Below are positions 20,746 through 28,890 of a stretch of 64,000 nucleotides of DNA, one piece after another. The translations under genes were made by a program, and so were the position numbers. The DNA is taken from contig JBBRCE010000003.1 of assembly GCA_038205115.1 (NCBI GenBank), forward strand, positions 62,001-126,000. The letters run 5' to 3'. Position 1 is the stretch's first letter; each line of letters opens with the position of its first letter. The notes beneath the pieces are model-generated. The model made no database searches. It was not told the origin of the DNA and was given only the letters and a program-made list of their open reading frames with translations. Source of the stretch: JBBRCE01 sp038205115 (GTDB lineage: Bacteria > Planctomycetota > Planctomycetia > Pirellulales > JBBRCE01).

Positions 20746-21624
20746 TCACTCGGGCATTCGCGGTTCGCTCGGCTTCCGATATCCGCCGTCAATGGTTGGA
20801 CGCGACCGACTCGGCGGCGGCAGATCGATATCCGGCACTTCAATTTTCTGGATGACTTCGACTTCCAGGCCAATTCCAATGCGAATGACGCGGGCGGTGG
20901 CTCGCAGCAGCAAGAAGTAATAGTAAGCGCACAGCAGCACGCCGAGAACCAGACATATGATCGCCGCGACACCGAGCAGGAATTTCGGTTTGGTTGAAAA
21001 TTCGAGCGTCAGCAGCAGCACGGTAACCACTGTCGCGTAGAGCAAACAGCCAACGAGGTACCGGTTTGCGCTGCGCGGTAGCGTCGCGTCGTCAAAATAA
21101 CGGCCCACCGCCGCCATAAAACAGACCCAAAGCAGCCCACTGATTGCCGAGAGCGCCATCGTTGCCAGCGCAATCAGAGTAAATAAATTTGCCGGGTCGC
21201 GATTGCTCGAATAAATCGCTGGCTCGATCAGCACGTAATCCAGCAGATTCCGAATCGAAGGATAAAACGTGAGTAGGACACTCAGCGAAATGGCGATTCC
21301 CAGGGCGCGCATCCCAAATTCCACCGGCGAAGCCCAAAAATGGAGCGAACCAATCAGTAGCATTGTCCCGCTAATCAATGCCATGAATACGGAAATCGCC
21401 ATGGCCAACTTCGCTGAGGGATCGCCATGATTGCTGGACGCTGCTTTACTGAAAAGCAGTGGCAACGCAGTCAGCAACATCAAGGCAGCACCGCAACCAT
21501 TCCATTTCAGTCCCAACAGCACGGCGCGCCAAGAGTTGCGGTGCGCAACCTCCAGCGAATGTTTTGCGGAGTCTGAGTCGGTCATGTTTTCGCCGGCAAC
21601 CGAAATTGCATAGTCAATTGGCAT
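20746..21624 (-). CDS. hypothetical polytopic membrane protein
   Basis: 292 residues with about six hydrophobic segments (CGAALMLLTALPLLF; AMAISVFMALISGTMLLIG; ALGIAISLSVLLTFY; TLIALATMALSAISGLLWVCF; YLVGCLLYATVVTVLLLTL; LLGVAAIICLVLGVLLCAYYY). The cytoplasmic-looking C-terminus is Pro-rich (DIDLPPPSRSRPTIDGGYR). The short charged N-terminus (DSDSAKHSLEVAHRNSW) precedes the first segment. No family recognised. ATG 21624 and ATG 21585 are both possible starts, and neither has a clear SD. It is upstream of the ABC operon but separated by 460 bp, so a link is not implied. Confidence 0.65.
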   Translation of the reverse strand: MPIDYAISVAGENMTDSDSAKHSLEVAHRNSWRAVLLGLKWNGCGAALMLLTALPLLFSKAASSNHGDPSAKLAMAISVFMALISGTMLLIGSLHFWASPVEFGMRALGIAISLSVLLTFYPSIRNLLDYVLIEPAIYSSNRDPANLFTLIALATMALSAISGLLWVCFMAAVGRYFDDATLPRSANRYLVGCLLYATVVTVLLLTLEFSTKPKFLLGVAAIICLVLGVLLCAYYYFLLLRATARVIRIGIGLEVEVIQKIEVPDIDLPPPSRSRPTIDGGYRKPSEPRMPE

Positions 21625-21944
21625 CGAGTCTAAATCTACTGACTGCGGGCGTCAAACCAAACCGTTCGGGCGGAACGCCTAGGTTTTGCGCGTCATAGCT
21701 CATTTCAGCGCAACAGGTAGGCCGAGTTTCCGGAATTCGCAAAGATTTTCCGCAAGGCAGGATAGGGAAAATGCGTTGAGCTTGCCGATGCCTTATATTG
21801 GCTGATGTTCGTTAGGTAAGTGTCCCCACTTGTCCGCGAACGGATGAGAATCCGGCAGAAAAAACATTGTGGTGCATTGTTGGCACCCAAGTTGCTCCGC
21901 CGCTAGCGATGTTTTTGTTCCTGCGAAACATCCCGATCCACGCT

Positions 21945-22697
21945 ATGAAAATCCCTGCGCCCCACTTTTTGTTGTTCAGCGAATCGCACCCAAAAAGCGA
22001 TCGGGGCGACTGGCGCTTCGTATTGCAGTCTGTGGATGGGCTGGACAAAATCGAAGCCGCTGATGTCGAACCGCGGATGCAGGGCGAACGCTTGGAACTG
22101 CTGACCGTCGTCCGCGGACTGGAAGCGCTCGAACAGCCGTCGCGAGTGACGATCGTCACACCGAGCAAGTATGTCAGCCGTGGCATCCTGAATAGTCTAG
22201 AAGAATGGCGCGCCAACGACTGGCATTGGGAATCGTTTGGTCAGATGGTGCCGGTCAAAAATCAGGATCTTTGGCGAAGGATCGATCGCGCCATGGCGTT
22301 TCACCACGTCGAGTGCCGGGCCTGGCGTTTTGAGGGCGTTACCGACGACTTCCAATCGCCCGAACCGCAACCCATCGTGCGGGCAGTAACTCAGCCGGCA
22401 GAACCGCAGCCGGCAGCGTCTCAACCTATTGTGCCCGTCGAACTTCAACGCCGCAAACGCGCCAAGCAGGCGGCCGACGAGAAAGCACCAGTCTTGCCGA
22501 CGCAGCCTCAATGGAAATCCAGCCCCCAGGATGTCGCGCGAAAGCCACAGCGGCGACTCACGATTTCGCGGGTCCGCCGCAAATGCCTGCGGCTGAGCCT
22601 GATGGTGCAGCGGCGCTCGGGGCAGGCGATGGAAAACTTTTATCACAGCTTGGCCGAGTTCGGAACCGGCTTACTCCCGAAGCCTTGGTTGGAATAA
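21945..22697 (+). CDS. RNase HI-like protein lacking catalytic aspartates
   Basis: About 250 residues. Residues 45-130 align by eye with E. coli RNase HI: RLELLTVVRGLEAL matches MELMAAIVALEAL (the catalytic Glu is kept at ~51), TPSKYVSRGI matches TDSQYVRQGI, and VPVKNQDLWRRIDRAM matches KPVKNVDLWQRLDAAL. The Asp of TDS is replaced by Pro (~73). The first catalytic Asp has no counterpart in FLLFSESHPKSDRGDW, and the last Asp is not seen after HHVECRAWRF. The residual domain therefore looks catalytically dead. Residues ~140-250 form a Pro/Gln-rich then strongly basic tail (RKPQRRLTISRVRRKCLRL) that could bind nucleic acid. The start is uncertain: ATG 21945 is used, with 21909 and 21867 possible. 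Stands alone before glgB. Confidence 0.75.
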   Translation: MKIPAPHFLLFSESHPKSDRGDWRFVLQSVDGLDKIEAADVEPRMQGERLELLTVVRGLEALEQPSRVTIVTPSKYVSRGILNSLEEWRANDWHWESFGQMVPVKNQDLWRRIDRAMAFHHVECRAWRFEGVTDDFQSPEPQPIVRAVTQPAEPQPAASQPIVPVELQRRKRAKQAADEKAPVLPTQPQWKSSPQDVARKPQRRLTISRVRRKCLRLSLMVQRRSGQAMENFYHSLAEFGTGLLPKPWLE

Positions 22698-22816
22698 CGG
22701 ACGAACTGTAAACGCGCACCCGTTGCGCGGAGCGCGGCAGTTGGCGGCCCCGTGCTCCTAGACGAGCTAGACAAGAATTGCGAAGATCATCAACACCGAT
22801 CTGCCAGGAGGGCCAT

Positions 22817-25024
22817 GTGAGCGCCACGATTTCGCCCGAACATGTTCAATCGTTAATCGAAGGTCATCATCAAAACGCATTCGACCTGTTAGGTCCCCAC
22901 GAAATTCATCATCAAGGTCGAAAGAAGTTAGCGGTCCGGGCGTATTTGCCAAACTCGACAAAAGTTTGGCTAGTGGACCCGGGTTCGAACAAACCGCTGC
23001 CGATGCGACAAATTCACCCTGCCGGTTTTTACGAGGCGATCTTTCAAATGCCGAAGCAGCCACTCCCCAATAATTACAAACTTCGCGTGGCCGACAAAAA
23101 GGGCGAGCAGACCACCATGCACGATCCCTATGCGTTTCCGCCGCTGCTCTCCGATTACGATCTGCATTTGCTGGGCGAAGGCACGCATTGGCAGAGTTAT
23201 CAGAAGATGGGCGCGCAATTGCGCGAGGTTAACGGCGTGAGCGGCGTGAACTTTGCCGTTTGGGCCCCCAACTCGGACAACGTCAGCCTGATTGGCGAGT
23301 TCAACGAGTGGAATGCGTCCGCCAATCCCATGCGCAAGCACGTCAACGGTGTCTGGGAATTGTTTGTGCCTGGGCTGGCGGAAGGCGCCATTTACAAATA
23401 TCACGTCAAACAAGCAGACGAAGACGTCGACAAATCCGACCCGTACGGCTTTGCCGCCGAACTGCCGCCGCGTACCGCATCGAAGGTCGTAAACCTGGAT
23501 CGCTACCAGTGGAACGACGCCAACTGGATGCAAACGCGACAAAAACAAAATGGCCTGGATGCGCCGCTTTCGATCTACGAAGTTCACTTAGGCAGTTGGC
23601 GCCGGCCTGCGGATAACGCTAACGGTTGGCTGCCCTACCGCGAGTTAGCGACGCAATTGGTGCAATACTGCCTGGAGATGGGCTACACGCATCTGGAATT
23701 GCTGCCGGTCAGCGAACATCCCTTCACCGGCAGTTGGGGTTATCAAACGGTCGGCTATTACGCCGCCACCAGCCGCTACGGTTCGCCTGAAGATTTCATG
23801 TTCTTTGTCGATCTCTGCCACCAAAATAACATTGGCGTGATTTTGGACTGGGTGCCGGCGCACTTCCCGCGAGACAATCACGGCCTGCGCCGCTTCGATG
23901 GCACCGCGCTGTACGAGCACGCGGATCCCCGGCAGGGCGAGCATCCCGACTGGGGCACGTTGATCTTCAACTACGGGCGGAACGAAGTTCGTAACTTTCT
24001 GATTTCGAACGCACTGTTCTGGTTCGACAAATACCACATCGACGGACTGCGTGTTGATGCCGTGGCCTCGATGCTGTATCTGGACTATAGCCGCCAGCCC
24101 GGCGATTGGATTCCCAACGAATTTGGTGGTCGCGAAAACCTCGCGGCAATCTCGTTCATCAAAGAATTCAATCAGCAGTCGCACACCCAACATCCGGGCG
24201 TGCTGACCATTGCCGAAGAATCCACCGCCTGGCCCAGTGTCTCGCGACCAGTGTATCTTGGCGGGCTAGGATTCAGCCTGAAATGGAACATGGGCTGGAT
24301 GAACGACACGCTTCGCTACATGCGCGAAGATCCCATCCATCGCCGTTATCATCAGGACGAACTGACGTTCAGCCTGATCTATGCCTTCCACGAGAATTTC
24401 GTGCTGCCACTCTCGCACGACGAAGTGGTTCACGGCAAGCATGCGCTGCTGGACCAGGTGCCCGGCGACCTGTGGCAGAAGTTTGCCAACATGCGGCTAC
24501 TGTATGGCTATATGTGGTCGCACCCCGGCAAAAAGCTGACCTTTATGGGCGGCGAATTCGGCCAATGGAACGAGTGGAACCACGATTCAAATCTGCAGTG
24601 GGATTTGCTGCAATGGGAATCTCACTCTGGCTTGAAAAAATATGTGGCCGACCTGAATCGCCTGTATCGCAAGGAACCGGCATTGCACGAAGTGGACTTC
24701 GATCCGGCCGGTTTCGAATGGATCGACTGTCACAACTACAACGACAGCATTCTGGCTTACATGCGTAAGGCCAAAGACCCCAACGACTTTTTGGTCGTCA
24801 TGTGCAATTTTACGCCGGTGCCGCGGACAAACTATCGCTTGGGCGTACCGCAGCAGTGCTGGTATGAAGAAATCCTAAATAGCGATTCGACATACTACGG
24901 CGGCAGCAACTTGGGCAATGGTCCGGGGATGATCGCCGACGAAGTCCCTTGGCATGGCCGGCCGTATTCGCTGAATTTGACGTTGCCGCCGCTATCGACA
25001 TCGATCTTCAAGCCGCGCCGCTAG
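22817..25024 (+). CDS. glgB: 1,4-alpha-glucan branching enzyme GlgB
   Basis: Forms alpha-1,6 branches in glycogen. 735 residues, the usual length for the two-CBM48 form. The N-terminal carbohydrate domains (FDLLGPHEIHHQGRKKLAVR; VNFAVWAPNSDNVSLIGEFN) precede the GH13 barrel with ELLPVSEHPFTGSWGYQ and DWVPAHFPRDNHGL. The catalytic residues are Asp ~414 (GLRVDAVASMLYLDY), Glu ~467 (TIAEESTAWP) and Asp ~535 (LSHDEVVHGK). The start is GTG at 22817 because AGGAGG lies 5 bases upstream; the nearby ATG at 22815 is followed at once by a stop. It pairs functionally with the debranching enzyme at the window start. Confidence 0.98.
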   Translation: MSATISPEHVQSLIEGHHQNAFDLLGPHEIHHQGRKKLAVRAYLPNSTKVWLVDPGSNKPLPMRQIHPAGFYEAIFQMPKQPLPNNYKLRVADKKGEQTTMHDPYAFPPLLSDYDLHLLGEGTHWQSYQKMGAQLREVNGVSGVNFAVWAPNSDNVSLIGEFNEWNASANPMRKHVNGVWELFVPGLAEGAIYKYHVKQADEDVDKSDPYGFAAELPPRTASKVVNLDRYQWNDANWMQTRQKQNGLDAPLSIYEVHLGSWRRPADNANGWLPYRELATQLVQYCLEMGYTHLELLPVSEHPFTGSWGYQTVGYYAATSRYGSPEDFMFFVDLCHQNNIGVILDWVPAHFPRDNHGLRRFDGTALYEHADPRQGEHPDWGTLIFNYGRNEVRNFLISNALFWFDKYHIDGLRVDAVASMLYLDYSRQPGDWIPNEFGGRENLAAISFIKEFNQQSHTQHPGVLTIAEESTAWPSVSRPVYLGGLGFSLKWNMGWMNDTLRYMREDPIHRRYHQDELTFSLIYAFHENFVLPLSHDEVVHGKHALLDQVPGDLWQKFANMRLLYGYMWSHPGKKLTFMGGEFGQWNEWNHDSNLQWDLLQWESHSGLKKYVADLNRLYRKEPALHEVDFDPAGFEWIDCHNYNDSILAYMRKAKDPNDFLVVMCNFTPVPRTNYRLGVPQQCWYEEILNSDSTYYGGSNLGNGPGMIADEVPWHGRPYSLNLTLPPLSTSIFKPRR

Positions 25025-25137
25025 CAACCCATAGACGGCCGTTTGACGTTTGCCAACCAACGGAAAGCTGGTATTGTTTCGCGCGAAAGTGCCTCATAGG
25101 CGCCGAGTGAATTTTAGCGCGCGTGCGATCCGGCTCG

Positions 25138-25845
25138 ATGAAAAATCAATCAGAATCAAATGCCGCGGCGTGGACCTGTGCCCGCCGCTGGCTAGTACCT
25201 GTGAGTTGCCTAGCAACGGGCTTTGCGGCGCTGGCAATCGATTTGCCGTGGGCCCGTTGGTTGGCCACGGGGCCGTTACCGAGTTGGTTACACAAACTGA
25301 TTTTGCTGTCCGAGGCGTTTGCCCACGCCTCGGGCGTATCGATCATTTTGCTGACGGTTGCCGTGCTGGATGTGCGCAATCGCCGCGCCTTGCCGCGGCT
25401 ACTCGGCGCGTCGTTGGGTGCCGGCATTGTGGCCGACGCCATGAAACTACTGATCGCGCGGAGCCGGCCGCAAGCCTTTCCGATCAGTGATCTCTCCAAG
25501 TCCGTTCGCGATACGTTTGGCGATTGGCTGCCAGGCTTTCGCGGCGGAAACGCCGTTCAAGGTTTTCCCTCGGCGCACATTGCCGTGGCGGCCGGGCTGG
25601 CCTTCGGCCTCACACGTCTTTATCCGCGCGGCCGTTGGTTGTGGTGCTGCCTAGTGATTCTGGCAGCCGGCCAACGCTGGTTGGAGCAGGCTCACTTCTT
25701 GAGTGACACGCTGTGGGGCGCGGCGGTGGGCTTAACTGTGTCGCGACTCTGCTTCGCCGGCTGGCGGCCGGCGCAATTGCTGCAACCGCCAAAGCTGTGC
25801 GCGCCGGCTGATGCGGATCAGCAGCCCATGCGTAAAGCTGGCTGA
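25138..25845 (+). CDS. PAP2 superfamily membrane phosphatase
   Basis: 235 residues with several membrane segments. The three PAP2 motifs are present: KLLIARSRP (K-x6-RP), GFPSAHIA (PSxH, with Ala for the usual Gly), and QRWLEQAHFLSD (R-x5-H-x3-D, with Gln for the usual Ser). The catalytic His, Arg, His and Asp are kept, so it is probably active on a lipid pyrophosphate or phosphate (undecaprenyl pyrophosphate or phosphatidic acid, not distinguishable). ATG 25138 is preferred over GTG 25123. The next gene on the strand is a sugar transferase that uses undecaprenyl phosphate, but 260 bp separate them. Confidence 0.85.
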   Translation: MKNQSESNAAAWTCARRWLVPVSCLATGFAALAIDLPWARWLATGPLPSWLHKLILLSEAFAHASGVSIILLTVAVLDVRNRRALPRLLGASLGAGIVADAMKLLIARSRPQAFPISDLSKSVRDTFGDWLPGFRGGNAVQGFPSAHIAVAAGLAFGLTRLYPRGRWLWCCLVILAAGQRWLEQAHFLSDTLWGAAVGLTVSRLCFAGWRPAQLLQPPKLCAPADADQQPMRKAG

Positions 25846-26107
25846 TCAAGCTGCGCTGCATTTCCGCAACGTCGTAGCCAAAACGCGACCGGCCGCGTTT
25901 CGTCGCTGCAACATTGGCAGTAATGTCGCAGGCGGCAAAAATGTCGTAACTCGCTGGCTGTGTTCGGCTTGCCCTCCGCGGAACAAAATCGCGGTATTCG
26001 ACGTGCATCTGGGAGCATGGACTGATCGTCGCACGCCGTTCACGAATTGATGTCCCGATTCGATCGCACGGCACAATTTTCCATGGATTGACCAAACGGA
26101 TCGCCGC

Positions 26108-26896
26108 ATGATCGCCTTCAATCGCCAATCTCGATTCTTCCGTTCCGCTTCGCTTTCAATGAAACGGCTTAAACTTCCCAAGGCCGAAGTCGCCGAACGT
26201 CGGCAGCATTCGCGATCGGCCGGTTGCTCTGGATATTCGCTTTTCCATCGCAAATTTGAGCGGAACTTGCCGGCCGTCGATGGCGAAGGCAATGTCTCGT
26301 CCACATATCAATTCGCCAAACGCGTGGCTGATATCGCTGGCGCAATTGCCGGCATCATCGTGCTCGGGCCAATCATGTTGGCTACGCTAATCGTTCTGAC
26401 GATTACCACCCGCGGGCGGCCGATTTTCAGTCAGCAGCGAGTGGGACATCTCGGCCGCCGCTTTCGGATGTACAAGTTTCGCACGATGCGCCGCAACGCG
26501 GACCGCATGCAGCATTTGGTCGCCAATGAGAAAGACGGCCCGATCTTCAAAAATCGCCGCGATCCGCGGATCACACGGCTTGGTCGCCTGTTACGATCGA
26601 CCAGCATCGACGAAATGCCGCAGCTCTTCAACGTCTTGCTGGGGCAAATGGCGCTGGTCGGTCCGCGCCCGCCGGTGGCCAAGGAAGTTGTCCGTTACGA
26701 ACCCTGGCAGCGACGTCGGCTGGCCGTGAAACCCGGACTGACCTGTTTGTGGCAAGTCAGCGGTCGCTGCGAAATTGGCTTTGACGACTGGGTGCGAATG
26801 GATCTTTGGTACCTGCAAAACCAAAATCTCTGGACCGACGCCAAATTACTGATCAAAACCCCGCTCAGCGTGCTGAGCTGCAAAGGCGCGTATTAG
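26108..26896 (+). CDS. sugar transferase (bacterial_transf / polyprenyl glycosylphosphotransferase)
   Basis: 262 residues. Transfers a sugar-1-phosphate onto undecaprenyl phosphate at the start of exopolysaccharide or O-unit synthesis (family knowledge). It shows KRVADIAGAIAGIIVLGP and the single membrane hairpin, GRPIFSQQRVGHLGRRFRMYKFRTM, DPRITRLGRLLRSTSIDEMPQ, NVLLGQMALVGPRPP, KPGLTCLWQVSGR and DLWYLQNQNLWTDAKLLIKT. It is the short form (like WbaP's C-terminal half) without the N-terminal multi-pass domain. The first ~60 residues are basic and poorly conserved, so ATG 26159 is an alternative start. No other polysaccharide genes are adjacent. Confidence 0.93.
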   Translation: MIAFNRQSRFFRSASLSMKRLKLPKAEVAERRQHSRSAGCSGYSLFHRKFERNLPAVDGEGNVSSTYQFAKRVADIAGAIAGIIVLGPIMLATLIVLTITTRGRPIFSQQRVGHLGRRFRMYKFRTMRRNADRMQHLVANEKDGPIFKNRRDPRITRLGRLLRSTSIDEMPQLFNVLLGQMALVGPRPPVAKEVVRYEPWQRRRLAVKPGLTCLWQVSGRCEIGFDDWVRMDLWYLQNQNLWTDAKLLIKTPLSVLSCKGAY

Positions 26897-26944
26897 TCTC
26901 ACGGTGCCGAATGAAAATGGCGGGCGCGCGATTGCAGAAAGCGT

Positions 26945-27679
26945 TCAAGCGCCGCGGCGAGACAGTTGGTCGCGAAGCTTAGCGGCCAGTTCGTATTGCT
27001 CGGCGGCGACGGCGTCCGCCAGTTGTTCGTCGAGCGTACGACCGACCGAGTAATGCTCGCGGAGCGATTCTTTCAGTTCTTCCAACCGCCGCACGAGTTC
27101 GTCGTCTTCGTAGCGCTCTTCGGCGTCGTACTTGGCAAACAGATCGTGAAAACGCTTCAGCCCAGCGTTGATTTCGCCAATCGCGCCTTCCGCACCGTCG
27201 TCTTCGAGCTTAGCCAGTGCGCGGGCTTGCACCTGGTGAAACATCACAAACGGCCGATATTGCTCGTGCGAAACGATCCACTCCTCATCGTTGCAGTGCG
27301 CCGCCACAAAATCCATAAACGCCAACGTGTGATCGGCGTCGCGGGCAGCCAGGTGAAATTCCCGCAGCGACAGCCAGCAAATGCGGCGATGGTAGTACTG
27401 CATGAATTCGCGATCGGCCTCGCTGCATTGCTCTTCGGTGAGTTCGAACTCTTTACCGGCGTGCAGCGCCTCGGCTAACAGGTGATCGTAATACGTATCG
27501 AATCCGTTGGGCCGCTGGCCGTCCGGGCGTCGATTGACTTCCATCTGCAAAATGCCCATCTCGACGCGCATCTGAATCACGTCGCGGCCATCGCGCGCTT
27601 TAGCGATCCGAGCCAGGACTTCGCCCGGTTCGTAAGGCCAGTCTTTCAACAGCCGATCAATATCCTGATATTTCGCCAA
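26945..27679 (-). CDS. UVR (UvrB/UvrC) motif-containing protein
   Basis: 244 residues. The C-terminus LDEQLADAVAAEQYELAAKLRDQLSR is a UVR motif, the helical hairpin through which UvrB and UvrC contact each other and which also occurs in McsA-type regulators. The rest is acidic and helical (YDAEERYEDDELVRRLEEL) with aromatic His-rich parts (YYHRRICWLSLREFHLAARD), like other hypothetical UVR-motif proteins. No nuclease domain or zinc finger is present, so it is not UvrC or McsA. The start is a TTG at 27679 giving MAKYQDIDRLLKDWPYEPG; no strong SD. Convergent with the sugar transferase. Function unknown. Confidence 0.75.
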   Translation of the reverse strand: MAKYQDIDRLLKDWPYEPGEVLARIAKARDGRDVIQMRVEMGILQMEVNRRPDGQRPNGFDTYYDHLLAEALHAGKEFELTEEQCSEADREFMQYYHRRICWLSLREFHLAARDADHTLAFMDFVAAHCNDEEWIVSHEQYRPFVMFHQVQARALAKLEDDGAEGAIGEINAGLKRFHDLFAKYDAEERYEDDELVRRLEELKESLREHYSVGRTLDEQLADAVAAEQYELAAKLRDQLSRRGA

Positions 27680-28008
27680 GACAGCAACTCAAAGGTTTAA
27701 GTAGTAGCGTCGGTTCCGCCTGAGCCGAGCAACGAATTATTCTCAATTACCCCTGCGAATTCAACTGGACAATGCGCGAACGTTCCGCCGGTCGGGCGAT
27801 CAACGAGCCAATCTATGCAGCATAATCCGCGCCTCGAAAGAAACAAACCCTTAAATTCGGCTGCGAAATTGACTGTTTCGCGACAGCCGCTGACGGCTCA
27901 CCGATTGCCTGAACCGGCGGATTCGGCACGACGTGAATTTTTAGCTGGAAGACCGTACTGCCGGTTGTACGTCTCGAACGATCGCCGTGGCGAGGTTAAA
28001 CTGCATTG
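27680..28008. other. 329-bp gap upstream of rnpA; no rpmH seen
   Basis: Divergent gap between the UVR-motif gene (minus) and rnpA (plus). The L34 gene rpmH, which precedes rnpA in many bacteria, is not detectable: there is no Lys/Arg-rich frame of about 45 codons. A 64-codon frame at 27815-28009 touches rnpA but resembles nothing. Confidence 0.5.
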
Positions 28009-28410
28009 ATGCCAGATCAACTGCCTAAACCGCCGCCAGCTTTTTCGCCTGAGTTACGCGTGCGTCGCGGGATCGACTTCCGGCGTGTTTACGCGCGTCG
28101 TAAGTCGGCGTCGGTGCCGGCCATTACGCTCTGCGGTTGCGAGAATGATTTGCCGCAGTCGCGATTGGGGCTCTCGGTCACAAAAAAGGTAGCGGCCAGC
28201 GCGGTGATCCGAAATCGCTGGAAACGCTTGTTGCGCGAGGCGTTTCGACAAACACGCGCCGAGTGGCCGCCCGGCATCGATTGGGTGGCCATTCCGCGGC
28301 AATTGCAGCCACTACCGCTGGCGGAATTGCAGGCAGTGCTGTTGGGATTAACGCGGCGGGTGACGCGTCAATTGCAATCGTCGCGGCCATCGGTGCCACG
28401 CAAACCATGA
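28009..28410 (+). CDS. rnpA: ribonuclease P protein component
   Basis: Protein subunit of RNase P, which matures tRNA 5' ends together with the RNA subunit (not in this window). 133 residues, close to the family length. Family features are VRRGIDFRRVYARRKSAS near the N-terminus, LGLSVTKKVAASAVIRNRWKRLLREAFRQ (the RNR box), and IDWVAIPRQ. The N-terminal extension PDQLPKPPPAFSPELR is Pro-rich. ATG 28009 is preferred over the TTG one codon earlier. The stop overlaps the yidD start by 4 bp (ATGA), the usual rnpA-yidD coupling. Confidence 0.95.
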   Translation: MPDQLPKPPPAFSPELRVRRGIDFRRVYARRKSASVPAITLCGCENDLPQSRLGLSVTKKVAASAVIRNRWKRLLREAFRQTRAEWPPGIDWVAIPRQLQPLPLAELQAVLLGLTRRVTRQLQSSRPSVPRKP

Positions 28411-28646
28411 ATCGCGTTTGGTCGTTCATCGTCAGCATTCCCAGCCGAGTGTTGATTTTTGGCGTGCGGCTGTACCAGATATTTCTGAGCCCGATCTTGG
28501 GCAAGCAGTGCCGCTTTCAGCCCTCGTGCAGCCGCTATTTTATTGGCGCGGTACAGAAATACGGTGCCATCCGCGGCAGTTGGCGCGGGCTCAAGCGAAT
28601 TGCCCGCTGCAATCCTTGGTGTGCCGGCGGCGACGACCCGCCGTGA
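28407..28646 (+). CDS. yidD: YidD, membrane protein insertion efficiency factor
   Basis: A 79-residue protein that aids YidC-dependent membrane protein insertion. It has the amphipathic N-terminus (VLIFGVRLYQIFLSPILGK), the Cys motif CRFQPSCSRYFIGAVQKYG, and RIARCNPWCAGGDDPP at the C-terminus, all typical. The start ATG at 28407 overlaps the rnpA stop. yidC does not follow here. Confidence 0.96.
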   Translation: MNRVWSFIVSIPSRVLIFGVRLYQIFLSPILGKQCRFQPSCSRYFIGAVQKYGAIRGSWRGLKRIARCNPWCAGGDDPP

Positions 28647-28890
28647 CGCGCGAGCGAATCGCAGTCAATCATTCCGCCCTCCTCATTGAAACCTCCGCCA
28701 ACCCACACCAGCCAGCAAGAATTTTGCTGCCAGCAGCAACCGATATAGTGCAAATTTCCGTCTTGGGCTAAACTACGCAGCTAGTCCATTGCCCGCATGG
28801 CAAGATGCATTCGGGGCGGACTCGGTTCGGGCAAGTTGTTTGGCTTGCCTGCAGCGGTTGTGAGCACGCGTGGTGCAGGGAGGTACTGCA

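Noticed and set aside
27815..28009. 64-codon frame ending at the rnpA start, considered as rpmH
   Set aside because: It is not Lys/Arg-rich like L34, shows no L34 motif, and has no SD.
28647..28890. Gap before the SbcD-like gene, checked for tRNA and promoter
   Set aside because: No cloverleaf; TTGCTG and TATAGT are only 14 bp apart, too short for a confident promoter.
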